Positions 24,262-33,797 of a stretch of DNA of 64,000 bases are shown piece by piece. Made by a program: the position numbers and the translations under genes. Origin of the DNA: JACRLW01 sp046349595. Its GTDB lineage: Bacteria > Planctomycetota > UBA1135 > UBA2386. Within the stretch, counting starts at the first letter, position 1; the number at the start of each line of letters is the position of its first letter. The notes under the pieces were generated by a model. The model worked only from the letters and a program-made list of their open reading frames with translations. It was not told the DNA's origin and made no database searches. The stretch is from contig JAXMCA010000001.1 of NCBI GenBank assembly GCA_046349595.1, forward strand, positions 2,170,001-2,234,000. The letters are read 5' to 3'.

Positions 24262-27261
24262 ATGACTCGTCGTCGCCCCCTCACTCGCTTTCTCCTCCCG
24301 CTGTGCCTGTGCGGACCGGTCGTGGGCCAGGAACAGGAAGTCGTGGGCCAGGAACCGGCTTCGCCGCACCGCGGACCGGCACCGACCCCACCGGCGCGCG
24401 CGGCGACGGATGCACGCTGGTGCTTCCAGCCGCCGGTCGACGTCGCGCCACCCGCGGTCGACGACCCGCGTTTCGCCGCCGATCCGATCGACCGTTTCGT
24501 GCGTGCCCGCCTCGCGACCGCCGGCCTGGAGCCGGCGCCTCCCGCAGCACCGGCGACCTGGCTGCGCCGGGTGTCCTTCGACCTGATCGGCCTGCCCCCG
24601 ACTCCGGCGGAGATCGAGGCCTTCGTCGCCGATCCCTCGCCCGCCGCGCGCGCCGCCGCAGTCGACCGCCTGCTCGCCGCGCCGCAGTTCGGCGAACGCT
24701 GGGCGCGCCACTGGATGGACCTGTTCCGCTACGCGGAATCGATGGGGCACGAGTTCGACTTCTCCATCGTGGGCGCGTGGCGCTACCGCGACTGGCTGAT
24801 CCGCTCCCTGAACGACGATCTGCCCTACGACCGCTTCATCGTCGAGCACCTCGCCGGCGACCTGCTCGACGACCCGCGCATCGACCCCGACACCCACCTG
24901 CCGATCTCCGCGATCGGCACCACCGGGCTCCTGCTCGGCGACCAGACCCACTCCCCGGTCGACACCAAGCAGGCCGAGAGCGACCGCATCGACAACGTCC
25001 TCGACATCGTCAGCAAGAGCTTCCTCGGCGTGACGCTGGCCTGCGCGCGCTGCCACGACCACAAGTTCGACCCGATCCCGACCACCGACTACTACGCGGC
25101 CTACGGCGTGTTCGCGAGCGCGACGAGCGTGAACCATGTGCTCGAGCCGGTCGGTTCCGATGCGCTGCACACGCGCCTCGGCGCCGCGAGCGACGCGCTC
25201 CGTCAGGCCGCACTGCACGCGCTCGCCGACTCCGGCGCGCAGGGTGCGGAGCGCGCGCTGCGTGCCGCGCTCGACGTGCTCGGCATGCCGGTCGAAGCCG
25301 AAGGCGACGCCAAGGCGCGCAAGGAGCGATTCGAAGCGCTCGCCGATCAGGCGGCCGCACGCCACGGTGCGGAGGCCGCCGCGGTGCGTGAACTGGTCGC
25401 ACGCCTGCGCGATCCCGCCGCGGCACGCGAACAGAACCATCCGCTGCACGCGCTCGCGGTGTTGCGCGGCGCATCCGGCGCGGAGATCGCCGAGCGTTGG
25501 AGCGAGGTCACCGGCAGCAACGGGACCGCGCGCCAGAACGATCGCGTGGTCGCCGATGCCGCAGATCCCTCGGCGCGCGACTGGCATCGCGACGGGCCCG
25601 CCTTCCTCGACGCCCCGATGATCGACGGCGTGCTCGTGGTCGCCGACGGCGACGACACGGCCACTCTCTCGGCCTGGCCGGGATCCTTCGTGCACTCGGC
25701 GCGCCGCAGTCCGCGCGAATGCGGCACGCTGTCGACGCCCGACTTCCGCATCGATCGACGCTACCTGTACGTGTGGGCCGCCGGTCGCGCGTCGCGCATC
25801 AACGTCGTGCTCGACGGCTTCCGTCTGGTGCGCGGGCCGATCTACGATGCCTACAAGCAGGAGCTGCAGAGCGACTCGCCGCGCTGGATCCGGATCGATC
25901 TCGAGCCGACGCCGGGGCGACGCGCTTCGCTCGAGCTGGTCGATGTCTCCGCCCCCGACCCCGCCGATCCGATGCACGACGGCGGATGGGAGCCACGCGG
26001 CTGGTTGGCCTTCGGGCGCGCGGTGCTCAGCGACGATCCGAATCCTCCGCCCGAGCCCGTGCGCGCAGCGATCACCTGGCTCGGACGTGAGCCTCCGGCC
26101 GACGTCGACGCGCTGATCGGGCGCTACGTCGACGCCTTGCGCCGCGGCGATCCGGCCGCCCTCGCCGCCTTCGCCGGCACGCGGGTCGCGCGGATCACCG
26201 ATGCGTCGCTCGCGTCGGTGTGCAAGACCTGGCGCGACGCCGAAGCCGCTCTGCCGGAACCCGCCTTCGTGACCACGCTCACCGAGGGCGACGACGTCGT
26301 CGAGCCGGTCCACGTCCGCGGTGGTCACCGCAATGCGGGACCGCTGTGCGAGCACCGCGGCCTCACCGTGCTCGGAGCGCACGCCGCAGAAGGACGCGGT
26401 CACGGACGCCTCGCCTTCGCGCAGCAGATCGCCAGCGCCGACAACCCGCTGACCGCGCGCGTCGCCGTGAACCGCATCTGGTACCACCTGCTCGGCCGCG
26501 GCCTGGTTCCCACGGTCGACAACTTCGGCAAGCTCGGCGAAGAGCCCAGCCACCGCGAGCTGCTCGACTGGCTCGCGCTGCGATTCGTCGAGGATGGCTG
26601 GTCGCTCAAGAAAGCCGTCCGCCGCATCGTTCTGTCGGAGACCTACGGCATGGCGAGCCGCCACGAGGATGCCGAGATGACCGCACGTGCGGAACTCGTC
26701 GACCCCGACAACCACCTGCTGCACCGCGCGAACCTGCGTCGCCTCGAAGGCGAGGTGATCCGCGACGCGATGCTTGCACTGTCCGGTCGACTCGATCCGA
26801 AGATGGGCGGACCGAGCGTCGCGGTGCACCTCACCCCCTTCATGGACGGCCGCGGACGACCCGGCGCATCGGGTCCCGCGGACGGCGACGGCCGACGCAG
26901 CGTGTACCTCGAGGTGCGGCGCAACTTCCTCGACCCCTTCTTCCTCGCCTTCGACACGCCGATCCCCTTCTCCACGGTCGGCGTGCGCAGCGTTTCGAAC
27001 GTGCCGGGCCAGGCGCTGGCTCTGCTCAACGATCCCTTCACGGTCGAACAGGCGGCGAAGTGGGCAGCACGCGCACGCGGATCGGCAGGAGACATCGACG
27101 CGGCGATCGATGCGATGTACCTCGCCGCCTTCGCCCGCCATCCCACCGCCGACGAGCGCGCCAGTGCGCGGAGCTTCCTCGGCGACGGCAGCGACACGGC
27201 GTCCTGGGACGAGTTCGCGCACGTCCTGTTCAACGTCAAGGACTTCGTCTTCCTCGAGTGA
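24262..27261 (+). CDS. DUF1549/DUF1553 (PSD1-type) planctomycete protein
   Basis: 999 residues. A signal-like N-terminus contains a short duplication (VVGQEQEVVGQEP). DUF1549 follows (residues about 80-290: DPIDRFVRARL, RRVSFDLIGLPPTPAEI, ERWARHWMDLFRYAES), including a haem-type CARCHDHKFDPI motif. A central beta region (about 430-600) is lectin-like. DUF1553 closes the protein (NPLTARVAVNRIWYHLLGRGLVPTVDNFG, SVSNVPGQALALLNDPF). These proteins are almost restricted to Planctomycetes and relatives and are often tied to sulfated-polysaccharide use; that role is not proven here. It is followed after 4 bp by its usual DUF1501 partner. Confidence 0.93.
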   Translation: MTRRRPLTRFLLPLCLCGPVVGQEQEVVGQEPASPHRGPAPTPPARAATDARWCFQPPVDVAPPAVDDPRFAADPIDRFVRARLATAGLEPAPPAAPATWLRRVSFDLIGLPPTPAEIEAFVADPSPAARAAAVDRLLAAPQFGERWARHWMDLFRYAESMGHEFDFSIVGAWRYRDWLIRSLNDDLPYDRFIVEHLAGDLLDDPRIDPDTHLPISAIGTTGLLLGDQTHSPVDTKQAESDRIDNVLDIVSKSFLGVTLACARCHDHKFDPIPTTDYYAAYGVFASATSVNHVLEPVGSDALHTRLGAASDALRQAALHALADSGAQGAERALRAALDVLGMPVEAEGDAKARKERFEALADQAAARHGAEAAAVRELVARLRDPAAAREQNHPLHALAVLRGASGAEIAERWSEVTGSNGTARQNDRVVADAADPSARDWHRDGPAFLDAPMIDGVLVVADGDDTATLSAWPGSFVHSARRSPRECGTLSTPDFRIDRRYLYVWAAGRASRINVVLDGFRLVRGPIYDAYKQELQSDSPRWIRIDLEPTPGRRASLELVDVSAPDPADPMHDGGWEPRGWLAFGRAVLSDDPNPPPEPVRAAITWLGREPPADVDALIGRYVDALRRGDPAALAAFAGTRVARITDASLASVCKTWRDAEAALPEPAFVTTLTEGDDVVEPVHVRGGHRNAGPLCEHRGLTVLGAHAAEGRGHGRLAFAQQIASADNPLTARVAVNRIWYHLLGRGLVPTVDNFGKLGEEPSHRELLDWLALRFVEDGWSLKKAVRRIVLSETYGMASRHEDAEMTARAELVDPDNHLLHRANLRRLEGEVIRDAMLALSGRLDPKMGGPSVAVHLTPFMDGRGRPGASGPADGDGRRSVYLEVRRNFLDPFFLAFDTPIPFSTVGVRSVSNVPGQALALLNDPFTVEQAAKWAARARGSAGDIDAAIDAMYLAAFARHPTADERASARSFLGDGSDTASWDEFAHVLFNVKDFVFLE

Positions 27262-27265
27262 CGTG

Positions 27266-28681
27266 ATGATCGACCCACGGACACCACGCCTCCGCCCGAC
27301 GCGGCGCGAGCTCCTCTCGCGTGCCTGCCACGGCTTCGGTGGACTCGCCGCCTTGTCGCTGTTCGAGCGCGCACCCTCGCTGTTGCGTTCGGGCGGCGTC
27401 GACGGCTGCCCCCACCACACGCCGCGCGCCAAGGCGGTGATCTTCCTCTACATGGACGGCGGCCCCTCGCAGGTCGACACCTTCGATCCCAAGCCGCTGC
27501 TGCAGCGCGACGACGGCAGGCCCTTCCCGATGAAGAAGGAGCCGACGCAATTCAACGACAACGGCAACACGCTGGGATCACCCTGGACCTTCCGTCCCGG
27601 TGGCGAGTGCGGCACGCCGGTGAGCGACCTGTTCCCGAAGGTCCGCGAGCTGATGGACCGCATCGCGGTGGTACGCTCGATGCATGCGGACTTCAGCGAG
27701 CACACCAACGGCAACTACTTCCTGCACACCGGCCACGGTCTGCAGGGACGGCCGAGCATGGGCGCCTGGGTCGACTACGGGCTCGGCTGTGCATCGCGCG
27801 ACCTGCCGGCCTTCGTGGTGCTCAACGGCGGGCTGATCCCGCCCGGCGGACTCGACTGCTTCCACTCCGGCTTCCTGCCCGCGAGCCATCAGGCCAGCGT
27901 GCTCGGCGCCGGTGACGAACCGATCGCCAATGTTCGCGCGCACGAATCCCAGGCCGGAGAACAGGCACGCAAGCTGGATCTGCTGCGACGCCTCGACGCC
28001 GAGGTCGCCGCACGCCTCGGCCGCAACGACGCGGTGGAATCCGCGATCCAGAACTACGAGCTGGCCGCGCGCATGCAGATCGCGGTACCCGAGCTGACCT
28101 CGCTGCAGGGCGAGAGCGAGGCCACCAGGAAACTCTACGGTCTCGATCATCCGAACGAGCCGACGCGCATCTACGCGCGCCAGTGCCTGATCGCGCGCCG
28201 CCTCGTCGAGCGCGGTGTGCGCTTCATCGAACTGACCTGTCCACGCACCGGCACCGACCGCTGGGACCAGCACAGCAACCTCAAGGACCATCACGAGCGC
28301 AACGCGCTCGCCGTCGACCAGCCGATCGCCGGACTGATCCGCGACCTGCAGGCGCGCGGCATGCTCGACGAGACGCTGCTGATCTGGTCCGGCGAGTTCG
28401 GCCGCACGCCCTTCGCCCAGGGCCGCAACGGCCGCGATCACAACCCCTTCGGCTTCAGCACCTGGCTGTGCGGCGGCGGCATCCAGGGCGGCGTGGTCCA
28501 CGGCGCGACCGACGACTACGGCTACAAGGCCGTCGAGGGCAAGGTCAGCGTGCACGACCTGCACGCCACCATGCTGCACCTGCTCGGCATCGACCACCTG
28601 CGCCTGACCTACCGCTTCAGCGGCCGCGACATCCGGCTCACCGACGTCTACGGCGAGCTGGTGCGACCGATCCTGGCGTGA
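27266..28681 (+). CDS. DUF1501 protein (Tat-exported, sulfatase-fold-like)
   Basis: 471 residues. The N-terminus (PTRRELLSRACHGFGGLAALSLF) is a twin-arginine-type signal. The body has DUF1501 features: VIFLYMDGGPSQVDTFDPKP near the start, the LPAFVVLNG segment, IYARQCLIARRLVERGVRFIEL, the WDQHSNL metal-ligand-like string, and near the end WSGEFGRTPFAQGRNGRDHNPF. The family has an alkaline-phosphatase-like core and almost always follows a DUF1549/DUF1553 gene. ATG at 27266; GTG at 27263 is also possible. Predicted role: exported partner in the same unknown pathway as the upstream gene. Confidence 0.93.
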   Translation: MIDPRTPRLRPTRRELLSRACHGFGGLAALSLFERAPSLLRSGGVDGCPHHTPRAKAVIFLYMDGGPSQVDTFDPKPLLQRDDGRPFPMKKEPTQFNDNGNTLGSPWTFRPGGECGTPVSDLFPKVRELMDRIAVVRSMHADFSEHTNGNYFLHTGHGLQGRPSMGAWVDYGLGCASRDLPAFVVLNGGLIPPGGLDCFHSGFLPASHQASVLGAGDEPIANVRAHESQAGEQARKLDLLRRLDAEVAARLGRNDAVESAIQNYELAARMQIAVPELTSLQGESEATRKLYGLDHPNEPTRIYARQCLIARRLVERGVRFIELTCPRTGTDRWDQHSNLKDHHERNALAVDQPIAGLIRDLQARGMLDETLLIWSGEFGRTPFAQGRNGRDHNPFGFSTWLCGGGIQGGVVHGATDDYGYKAVEGKVSVHDLHATMLHLLGIDHLRLTYRFSGRDIRLTDVYGELVRPILA

Positions 28682-28693
28682 GGTCGACGGCGC

Positions 28694-29269
28694 TCACAGC
28701 GCCGCTTCGATCTTGGCGCGCAGGTCCTTGTCGTCCGGCGTGACCTTCGAGGGGAAGAAGCCGAGCACCTTGCCATCCTTGCCGATCAGGTACTTGCAGA
28801 AGTTCCAGTTCGGGAGCTTGCCGGTCTGCTCACCCAGAAGCGCGTAGATCGGGGACTGGCCGTCGCCGGTCTTGGTCTGCAGCTTGGCGAACATCGGGAA
28901 GCCGACGTGGTACTTCGAGGAGCAGAACGTGCGGATCTCGGCGGGTGAGCCCGGCTCCTGCGCGCCGAAGTCGTTGCTCGGGAAGCCGAGCACCTCGAAG
29001 CCGCGCTCGTGCAGTTCCTCGTAGAGCTTCTGCAGACCGGCGTACTGCGGGGTGTAGCCGCAGGCGCTCGCCACATTGACGACCAGCGTGACCTTGCCGC
29101 GGTACGCGGACAGGTCGGCGGGTGCACCTTCGAGGCTCTCGGTGTGCAGGTCGTAGAAGGTCTTCATGGTCGGGGCTTCGGAGGACTTCGGAGCGCTCTG
29201 CAGCTCGGTCGACGAGGTGCCGCAGGAGGCGAGGAGGAGGGCGAGGGACAGGACGGCGAGCTTGCGCAT
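28694..29269 (-). CDS. Glutathione peroxidase, predicted lipoprotein
   Basis: 191 residues. The N-terminal lipobox LLASC (Cys about residue 16) implies anchoring on the periplasmic face, unusual for this mainly cytoplasmic family. The peroxidase domain (about 38-190) has the peroxidatic Cys in NVASACGYTPQYAGLQ, then LGFPSNDFGAQEPGS (Gln of the catalytic set) and NWNFCKYLIGKDG (Trp/Asn). It uses Cys, not selenocysteine. In bacteria the reductant is usually thioredoxin. An internal ATG (MKTFYDLHTES) would give a cytoplasmic form, so both forms are conceivable. It ends 13 bp from the convergent DUF1501 gene. Confidence 0.93.
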   Translation of the reverse strand: MRKLAVLSLALLLASCGTSSTELQSAPKSSEAPTMKTFYDLHTESLEGAPADLSAYRGKVTLVVNVASACGYTPQYAGLQKLYEELHERGFEVLGFPSNDFGAQEPGSPAEIRTFCSSKYHVGFPMFAKLQTKTGDGQSPIYALLGEQTGKLPNWNFCKYLIGKDGKVLGFFPSKVTPDDKDLRAKIEAAL

Positions 29270-29376
29270 GGCGGTGGGATCGCGGGTGAGCGAAGGATGA
29301 CGCGGACTTCGCGCCGACTCCATGCCTGGATGCGCCGCGGGCCGCGAAAGACAAGGCTCGCCGTCTCGCGACGCGA

Positions 29377-30033
29377 TCACACGCGATCGACCAGGATCAC
29401 GTGGAGCGCCTGCGGTCCGTGCACCCCCACCACCAGGGTCAGCTCGATGTCGGCGGTGCGCGAGGGTCCGGTCACCAGCGTGACCGCGCTCGACGGCGCC
29501 TTGCCGAGCAGGTCGAAGGCCTCGTCGAGATCGCGCAGCAAGAGGATCACCGGCACCACCGCGACGTGCACCGTCGGCAGCAGCGACACCAGGCGGTAGC
29601 GCTCCTGCGCGGCGTCGAGCAGAAGCGAGCCGGTCTCGGCGATCGCCGCACGCGCGGTGGTGACACCGAGCGCGCAGCGGGCGATGGCGTGCCGGTCCTC
29701 GGGGCCGATCTTGTCCACGGTGGAAGCGACCTGCTCGCGCAGGCGCTGCGTGAAGGGTGCATCCGCGAAGGCCACCACGTCGGCACGCAACTCCGCGATC
29801 AGCTCGTCGATGCAGGCCGCAGCCGCAGCGAGGTCACCGACGCGCCAGGCGACACCACCCACGGCACCGAGCCGCTGCGCGAACTCGCGCACCAGAGCGT
29901 CACGGTCGACGGTCGCCAAGGACACCTCCGCGGGCCGAGGCGCTTCGAGGGTCGCCTCTCCCTCGCGCCGCGACTGCGCGAGGTGCTCGCGTACCGCGCC
30001 GAGCACCGCCTTCTGCGCCGCGTCCCGCTTCAC
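29377..30033 (-). CDS. lutC: LutC, LUD-domain lactate-utilisation protein
   Basis: 218 residues. The LUD domain has the characteristic ARAAIAETGSLLLD segment and HVAVVPVILLLRDLDEAFDLL, then SRTADIELTLVVGVHGPQALHVILVD, matching LutC/YkgG. With LutA and LutB it forms the NAD-independent L-lactate oxidation complex feeding electrons to the quinone pool. GTG at 30033 overlaps the lutB stop by 4 bp. Last gene of the lutABC operon. Confidence 0.93.
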   Translation of the reverse strand: MKRDAAQKAVLGAVREHLAQSRREGEATLEAPRPAEVSLATVDRDALVREFAQRLGAVGGVAWRVGDLAAAAACIDELIAELRADVVAFADAPFTQRLREQVASTVDKIGPEDRHAIARCALGVTTARAAIAETGSLLLDAAQERYRLVSLLPTVHVAVVPVILLLRDLDEAFDLLGKAPSSAVTLVTGPSRTADIELTLVVGVHGPQALHVILVDRV

Positions 30034-31493
30034 GGAACCCTCCGATCGGGTGCCTCGCTCGACAGCCCGTTCGCCCACCGCGCACGGAACGACTCCTTCG
30101 CCAACGGCCGCAGGTCGCGACCACGCGTCCAGGCGCGCAGCGCGAAGGGACCGGTGCCGATGCGACCGTCGCGCACGAACAACCGCTGTCCGAGGCGCGC
30201 CAGGAACGATGCGAACTCGAAGCGCCGTCGCGAGCGCACCATGAAGGACCAAGCGCCGAAGGCGATCCGCTCGAGCCTGCGCTTGCGGCGCATCTCCTCC
30301 TGCGGCGCCTCGACCACCTCGTGGCGGAGGTGCAGCAGCAGCGAGGGGATGTCGATGGCGACCGGACAAGCGTCGCGGCATGCGCCGCACAGCGTCGAGG
30401 CGAAGGGCAATTGCCGCGCGCGCTCCACGCCGACCAGTTGCGGCGTGACCACGGCGCCGATCGGCCCCGGATAGACCGAGCCGTAGGCGTGTCCGCCGAC
30501 GTTCTGGTAGATCGGGCAGACGTTGAGGCAGGCACCGCAGCGGATGCACGCCAGCGTCTGACGTGTCAGCGCCGAGGCGAGCATCTTCGAGCGGCCGTTG
30601 TCGAGGATCACCACGTGGAGCTGCTGCGGGCCGTCGCCGCCGTCGCGCGCACCCGGCCCGGTGAGCAGCGACTGGTAGCTGGTGAGACGCTGACCGGTGC
30701 CTGCGCGCGGCAGCAGACGGAGGAACACGGCGAGGTCCGCGAGCCTCGGAATCACCTTCTCGATCCCCATCAGGGCGACGTGCACGCGCGGCAGCGTCGT
30801 CGTCAGCCGGATGTTGCCCTCGTTCTCGAGGATCAGGATCGAGCCGGTCTCGGCGACGGCGAAGTTCACGCCGCTCACGCCGAGCTCGGCGTCGAGGAAG
30901 CGGTCGCGGAGCACCTTGCGCGCGGCCGCGGTCAGCGCCTGCACGTCGGCCCCGGGTTCGGTGCCGACCTCGCGGTGGAACAGCTCGGCGATGCTGTCCT
31001 TCGAGCGATGGATCGCCGGGACGATGATGTGCGAGGGCACCTCGCGTGCGAGCTGCACGATCCACTCGCCGAGGTCGGTCTCGACCGGCTCGAAGCCCTC
31101 GTGCTCGAGGTGGTCGTTGAGACGCACCTCCTCGCTGGTCATCGACTTGGCCTTGACGATGGTCTTCGCCGCGCAGTCGCGCGCGATGCGCGCGATCGTG
31201 GCGCAGGCCTCGGCGCCGTCGCGCGCCCAGTGGATCACGACACCGAGCTCCGCCGCGCGCTTCGCGAAGTCCTCGAGGTGCCGATCGAGATGCGCCAGCG
31301 TGGCGTCCTTGATCGCACGTCCACGGGCACGCAGGGCCTGCCATGCCTCCGCGCCGAGGTCCGCGGTCGCATTGCGCCGTCGCTCGCCGAACTGCACGGT
31401 GGCCTTGCGCAGGGCCTTGCGCAACGGACGGTCGTCGAGCGCCTCGCGCGCATTGGCGTCGAAGCGCTCCATCGGCTTGTGCGTTCCGCTCAC
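30030..31493 (-). CDS. lutB: LutB, iron-sulfur lactate-utilisation protein
   Basis: 487 residues. The N-terminal LUD domain (about 60-300) includes TIVKAKSMTSEEVRLNDHLE and SGVNFAVAETGSILILENEGN. A ferredoxin-like region has two clusters: CIRCGACLNVCPIYQ and CGACRDACPVAIDIPSLL. The C-terminal 100 residues are the LutB helical tail. Acts as the electron-transfer subunit with LutA and LutC at the membrane. GTG at 31493 (VSGTHKP) overlaps the lutA stop by 4 bp. Confidence 0.95.
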   Translation of the reverse strand: MSGTHKPMERFDANAREALDDRPLRKALRKATVQFGERRRNATADLGAEAWQALRARGRAIKDATLAHLDRHLEDFAKRAAELGVVIHWARDGAEACATIARIARDCAAKTIVKAKSMTSEEVRLNDHLEHEGFEPVETDLGEWIVQLAREVPSHIIVPAIHRSKDSIAELFHREVGTEPGADVQALTAAARKVLRDRFLDAELGVSGVNFAVAETGSILILENEGNIRLTTTLPRVHVALMGIEKVIPRLADLAVFLRLLPRAGTGQRLTSYQSLLTGPGARDGGDGPQQLHVVILDNGRSKMLASALTRQTLACIRCGACLNVCPIYQNVGGHAYGSVYPGPIGAVVTPQLVGVERARQLPFASTLCGACRDACPVAIDIPSLLLHLRHEVVEAPQEEMRRKRRLERIAFGAWSFMVRSRRRFEFASFLARLGQRLFVRDGRIGTGPFALRAWTRGRDLRPLAKESFRARWANGLSSEAPDRRVP

Positions 31494-32215
31494 GAGGAGC
31501 CTCCGAGCAGCTCGGCGATGTGCATGCTGCGCACCTTCGATCCGACCCGCGACAGCCGTCCCTCGATGTGCATCAGGCAGCTCGCATCGCCGGCGACGAC
31601 CACGTCGATGTCGGCGGCTGCGATCGCCTCCAGCTTGCGGTCGGCGATCGCGGTCGAGATCTCCGGGTACTTGACCGCGAAGGTGCCGCCGAACCCGCAG
31701 CAGGAGTCGGCCTCGGGCAGCTCGACGTACTCCGCGCCGCGCACGCGCCGGAGCAGGGCACGCGGCTCGTCGTGCAGTCCGAGCTCACGCAGACCGTGGC
31801 AGGCGTCGTGCCAGCCGATGCGACCCCTGAAGCTCGCGCCGACGTCGTCGATGCCCAGCTCGCGCACCACGAACGCGCACAGCTCGTGCGTGTGTGTTGC
31901 CATCTCCTCGGCGCGCGCGTGCCAGGGATCTCCGGCCTCGAAGAGATGCGGGAAGTGCTTCACCATCGCCGCACAGGACCCGGACGGGATCACCGCGTGC
32001 TCGGCGCGGCCGCGCTCGAAGGCCTCGATCCACTGCTGCGCCTGCAGGCGCGCCGGACCGCGGTGCCCGGAATTCCACGCCGGCTGTCCGCAGCAGGTCG
32101 CCTGCGGATCGAAACCGACCTCGACACCGAGACGGCGCAGCAGCCGCACGGTGCCGACACCGGCCGACGGCCAGCACTGGTCGACGAGGCAGGTCGGGAA
32201 GACGGAGACGCGCAA
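31490..32215 (-). CDS. lutA: LutA, CCG-domain lactate-utilisation protein
   Basis: 241 residues with the two CCG (cysteine-rich) domains of GlcF/LutA/HdrB type: ATCCGQPAWNSGH (about residue 38) and DSCCGFGGTFAVKYPEIS (about 180), with the additional Cys in PSGSCAAMVKH and WHDACHGLRELG. It binds Fe-S clusters for lactate oxidation. The best start is TTG at 32215 (reading MRVSVFPTCLVDQ); no ATG lies in frame near the conserved beginning, and upstream codons are not conserved-looking. First gene of lutABC, about 40 bp after the preceding gene on the same strand. Confidence 0.92.
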   Translation of the reverse strand: MRVSVFPTCLVDQCWPSAGVGTVRLLRRLGVEVGFDPQATCCGQPAWNSGHRGPARLQAQQWIEAFERGRAEHAVIPSGSCAAMVKHFPHLFEAGDPWHARAEEMATHTHELCAFVVRELGIDDVGASFRGRIGWHDACHGLRELGLHDEPRALLRRVRGAEYVELPEADSCCGFGGTFAVKYPEISTAIADRKLEAIAAADIDVVVAGDASCLMHIEGRLSRVGSKVRSMHIAELLGGSS

Positions 32216-32255
32216 GCGATCGGGATCATGCCGTCCGGCCCGACCCCGTTCACGC

Positions 32256-33644
32256 TCAGCGTGGACCGATCCGTACGAAGGCACCTGACGTGAACGAGAG
32301 CCCTCCCACGCCTGGGATCGGCGCCCCGGCCGGATCGAGGATCGCCCACTGCGCATGGAACACGAGGCCGGCGATTGCGGGGTCGTTGGGAATCGCAGCC
32401 GGCCACAGCGCGGCCCCGGCGGCATCGGTGGTCGCGGCGAAGGCGTCGACCAGGGTCGACGGATCGAACCACAGGTCGCAACCCTCGCGACCGAGCAGCA
32501 CGCGACCGCGCGCGAGCGCGAGGAACAGCGACGCCGGCGCGAGGGGTCGCGCGCCACCGAGCTGGAGGGCGAAGGTCGGATTGCCGGGGATCGGCGCAGC
32601 GCGCGCGGCGATCAACGGCTCGCCGGTCGAACCGTTGCATCCCGAGCCATAGCGGATGAACGCGGCGGAGGGCGTGCGCGCGACGCCGAGGTACCAGGGC
32701 GTCGCGACGGGGTGCGTTCGGAAGTGCGCGATCAGGAGATCGGCGACGTTCAGCCGTCCCGAGGGGCTCGGGTGCACGCCGTCCGCGACGGTGTCCTCGC
32801 AGAGCCAGCGCAGTCCGTCGGCGCGCGGGATCACGCCGTCCGCCCAGAGATAGGGCCCCCATCCCAGCCACGGCGCGGTCACCAGGCCGAGATTGGGATC
32901 GTGGTTCAGCGCCGGATCCTGCGCGATCTGCCGCGTGATCAAGCCGCGCATCGCGAAGGCCGTCTCGTAGCTCAGGGGTTCGGTCCGCGCCGGATTGGTC
33001 GAGTAGCCGCCGAAGGTGCGCGAGCTGAGGAACGCGACCTTCGCGTTGGGGAAGCGGGTCTGCGCGTTGTGGATCACGTCGAGCATCAGCGTCTCGAGCT
33101 CGGTGACGTGCGCGGGCCAGGCGAGCGAGGTCGGCGCCGCCAGCGCCTCCTTGATCCAGAGCGCCTGGACCTGCGCGGGTGCGAGCCCCGCGTTGGCGAG
33201 GCGCTGGTCGATCACCGACCACGCCGCGGCGTTGGGATCCGCGAACACGCGCGCGTCCTGACCCCCCTGCGCGCCGTCGATCACGCGCAGATGGGACTCG
33301 CGCTGCGGATCGGCGTCGCTCCACGGCACGAAGGCGGAGAACTCCTGCGTGGTGTTCGACATCCCGATCGACAGCAGCACCACACGACCGTTCGCATCGG
33401 GCGTGCCGTCGGCGAGGCGCGGGATGATCTCCGCCGCGCGCAGGAGTCCAGCGGCGAGATGCGGCGCGGGGATCTGGTTGCTGTTCCCCGGATACAGTCC
33501 TCCCGGCTGGCCGCGGTAGCTGCCGCCAGCGAGATCCGGCAGGGGGGTGAGGCCGAAGGAGCTGCGATTGCAGTCCTTCTGGGCCGGGGCGGAAGCGCAG
33601 ATCACGAGGATCGCGAGAGCGACGGTGCGGCGTCGGATGTGCAT
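32256..33644 (-). CDS. Secreted SGNH-like protein with planctomycete C-terminal domain
   Basis: 462 residues. Signal peptide (TVALAILVICASAPAQ). The core has an SGNH/esterase-like layout: VVLLSIGMSNTTQEF (Ser block, with GMSN replacing the usual GDS), the RVIDGAQGGQDA segment, and EDTVADGVHPSPSGR carrying the Asp-x-x-His pair. The C-terminal 130 residues (SGCNGSTGEPLI, PIPGNPTFALQLGG, AAIPNDPAIAGLVFHAQW) form a domain shared in outline with the other secreted proteins here. Likely an extracellular esterase or carbohydrate-active enzyme. ATG at 33644 is divergent from the gene at 33798. Confidence 0.75.
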   Translation of the reverse strand: MHIRRRTVALAILVICASAPAQKDCNRSSFGLTPLPDLAGGSYRGQPGGLYPGNSNQIPAPHLAAGLLRAAEIIPRLADGTPDANGRVVLLSIGMSNTTQEFSAFVPWSDADPQRESHLRVIDGAQGGQDARVFADPNAAAWSVIDQRLANAGLAPAQVQALWIKEALAAPTSLAWPAHVTELETLMLDVIHNAQTRFPNAKVAFLSSRTFGGYSTNPARTEPLSYETAFAMRGLITRQIAQDPALNHDPNLGLVTAPWLGWGPYLWADGVIPRADGLRWLCEDTVADGVHPSPSGRLNVADLLIAHFRTHPVATPWYLGVARTPSAAFIRYGSGCNGSTGEPLIAARAAPIPGNPTFALQLGGARPLAPASLFLALARGRVLLGREGCDLWFDPSTLVDAFAATTDAAGAALWPAAIPNDPAIAGLVFHAQWAILDPAGAPIPGVGGLSFTSGAFVRIGPR

Positions 33645-33797
33645 GGCGGACCGGACGGTGATTGTCGCGAGACCGGCTCGTCGCCGGCAGCGATCGGTCG
33701 CGCGCCGTCCGCGCCGCCGTATCGATACGGGATTGCCATGGCGCGGAAGTCGACGAGGCCCGGCGCGCATGGCACTCTGGCGCTCCGTACGACCCGC

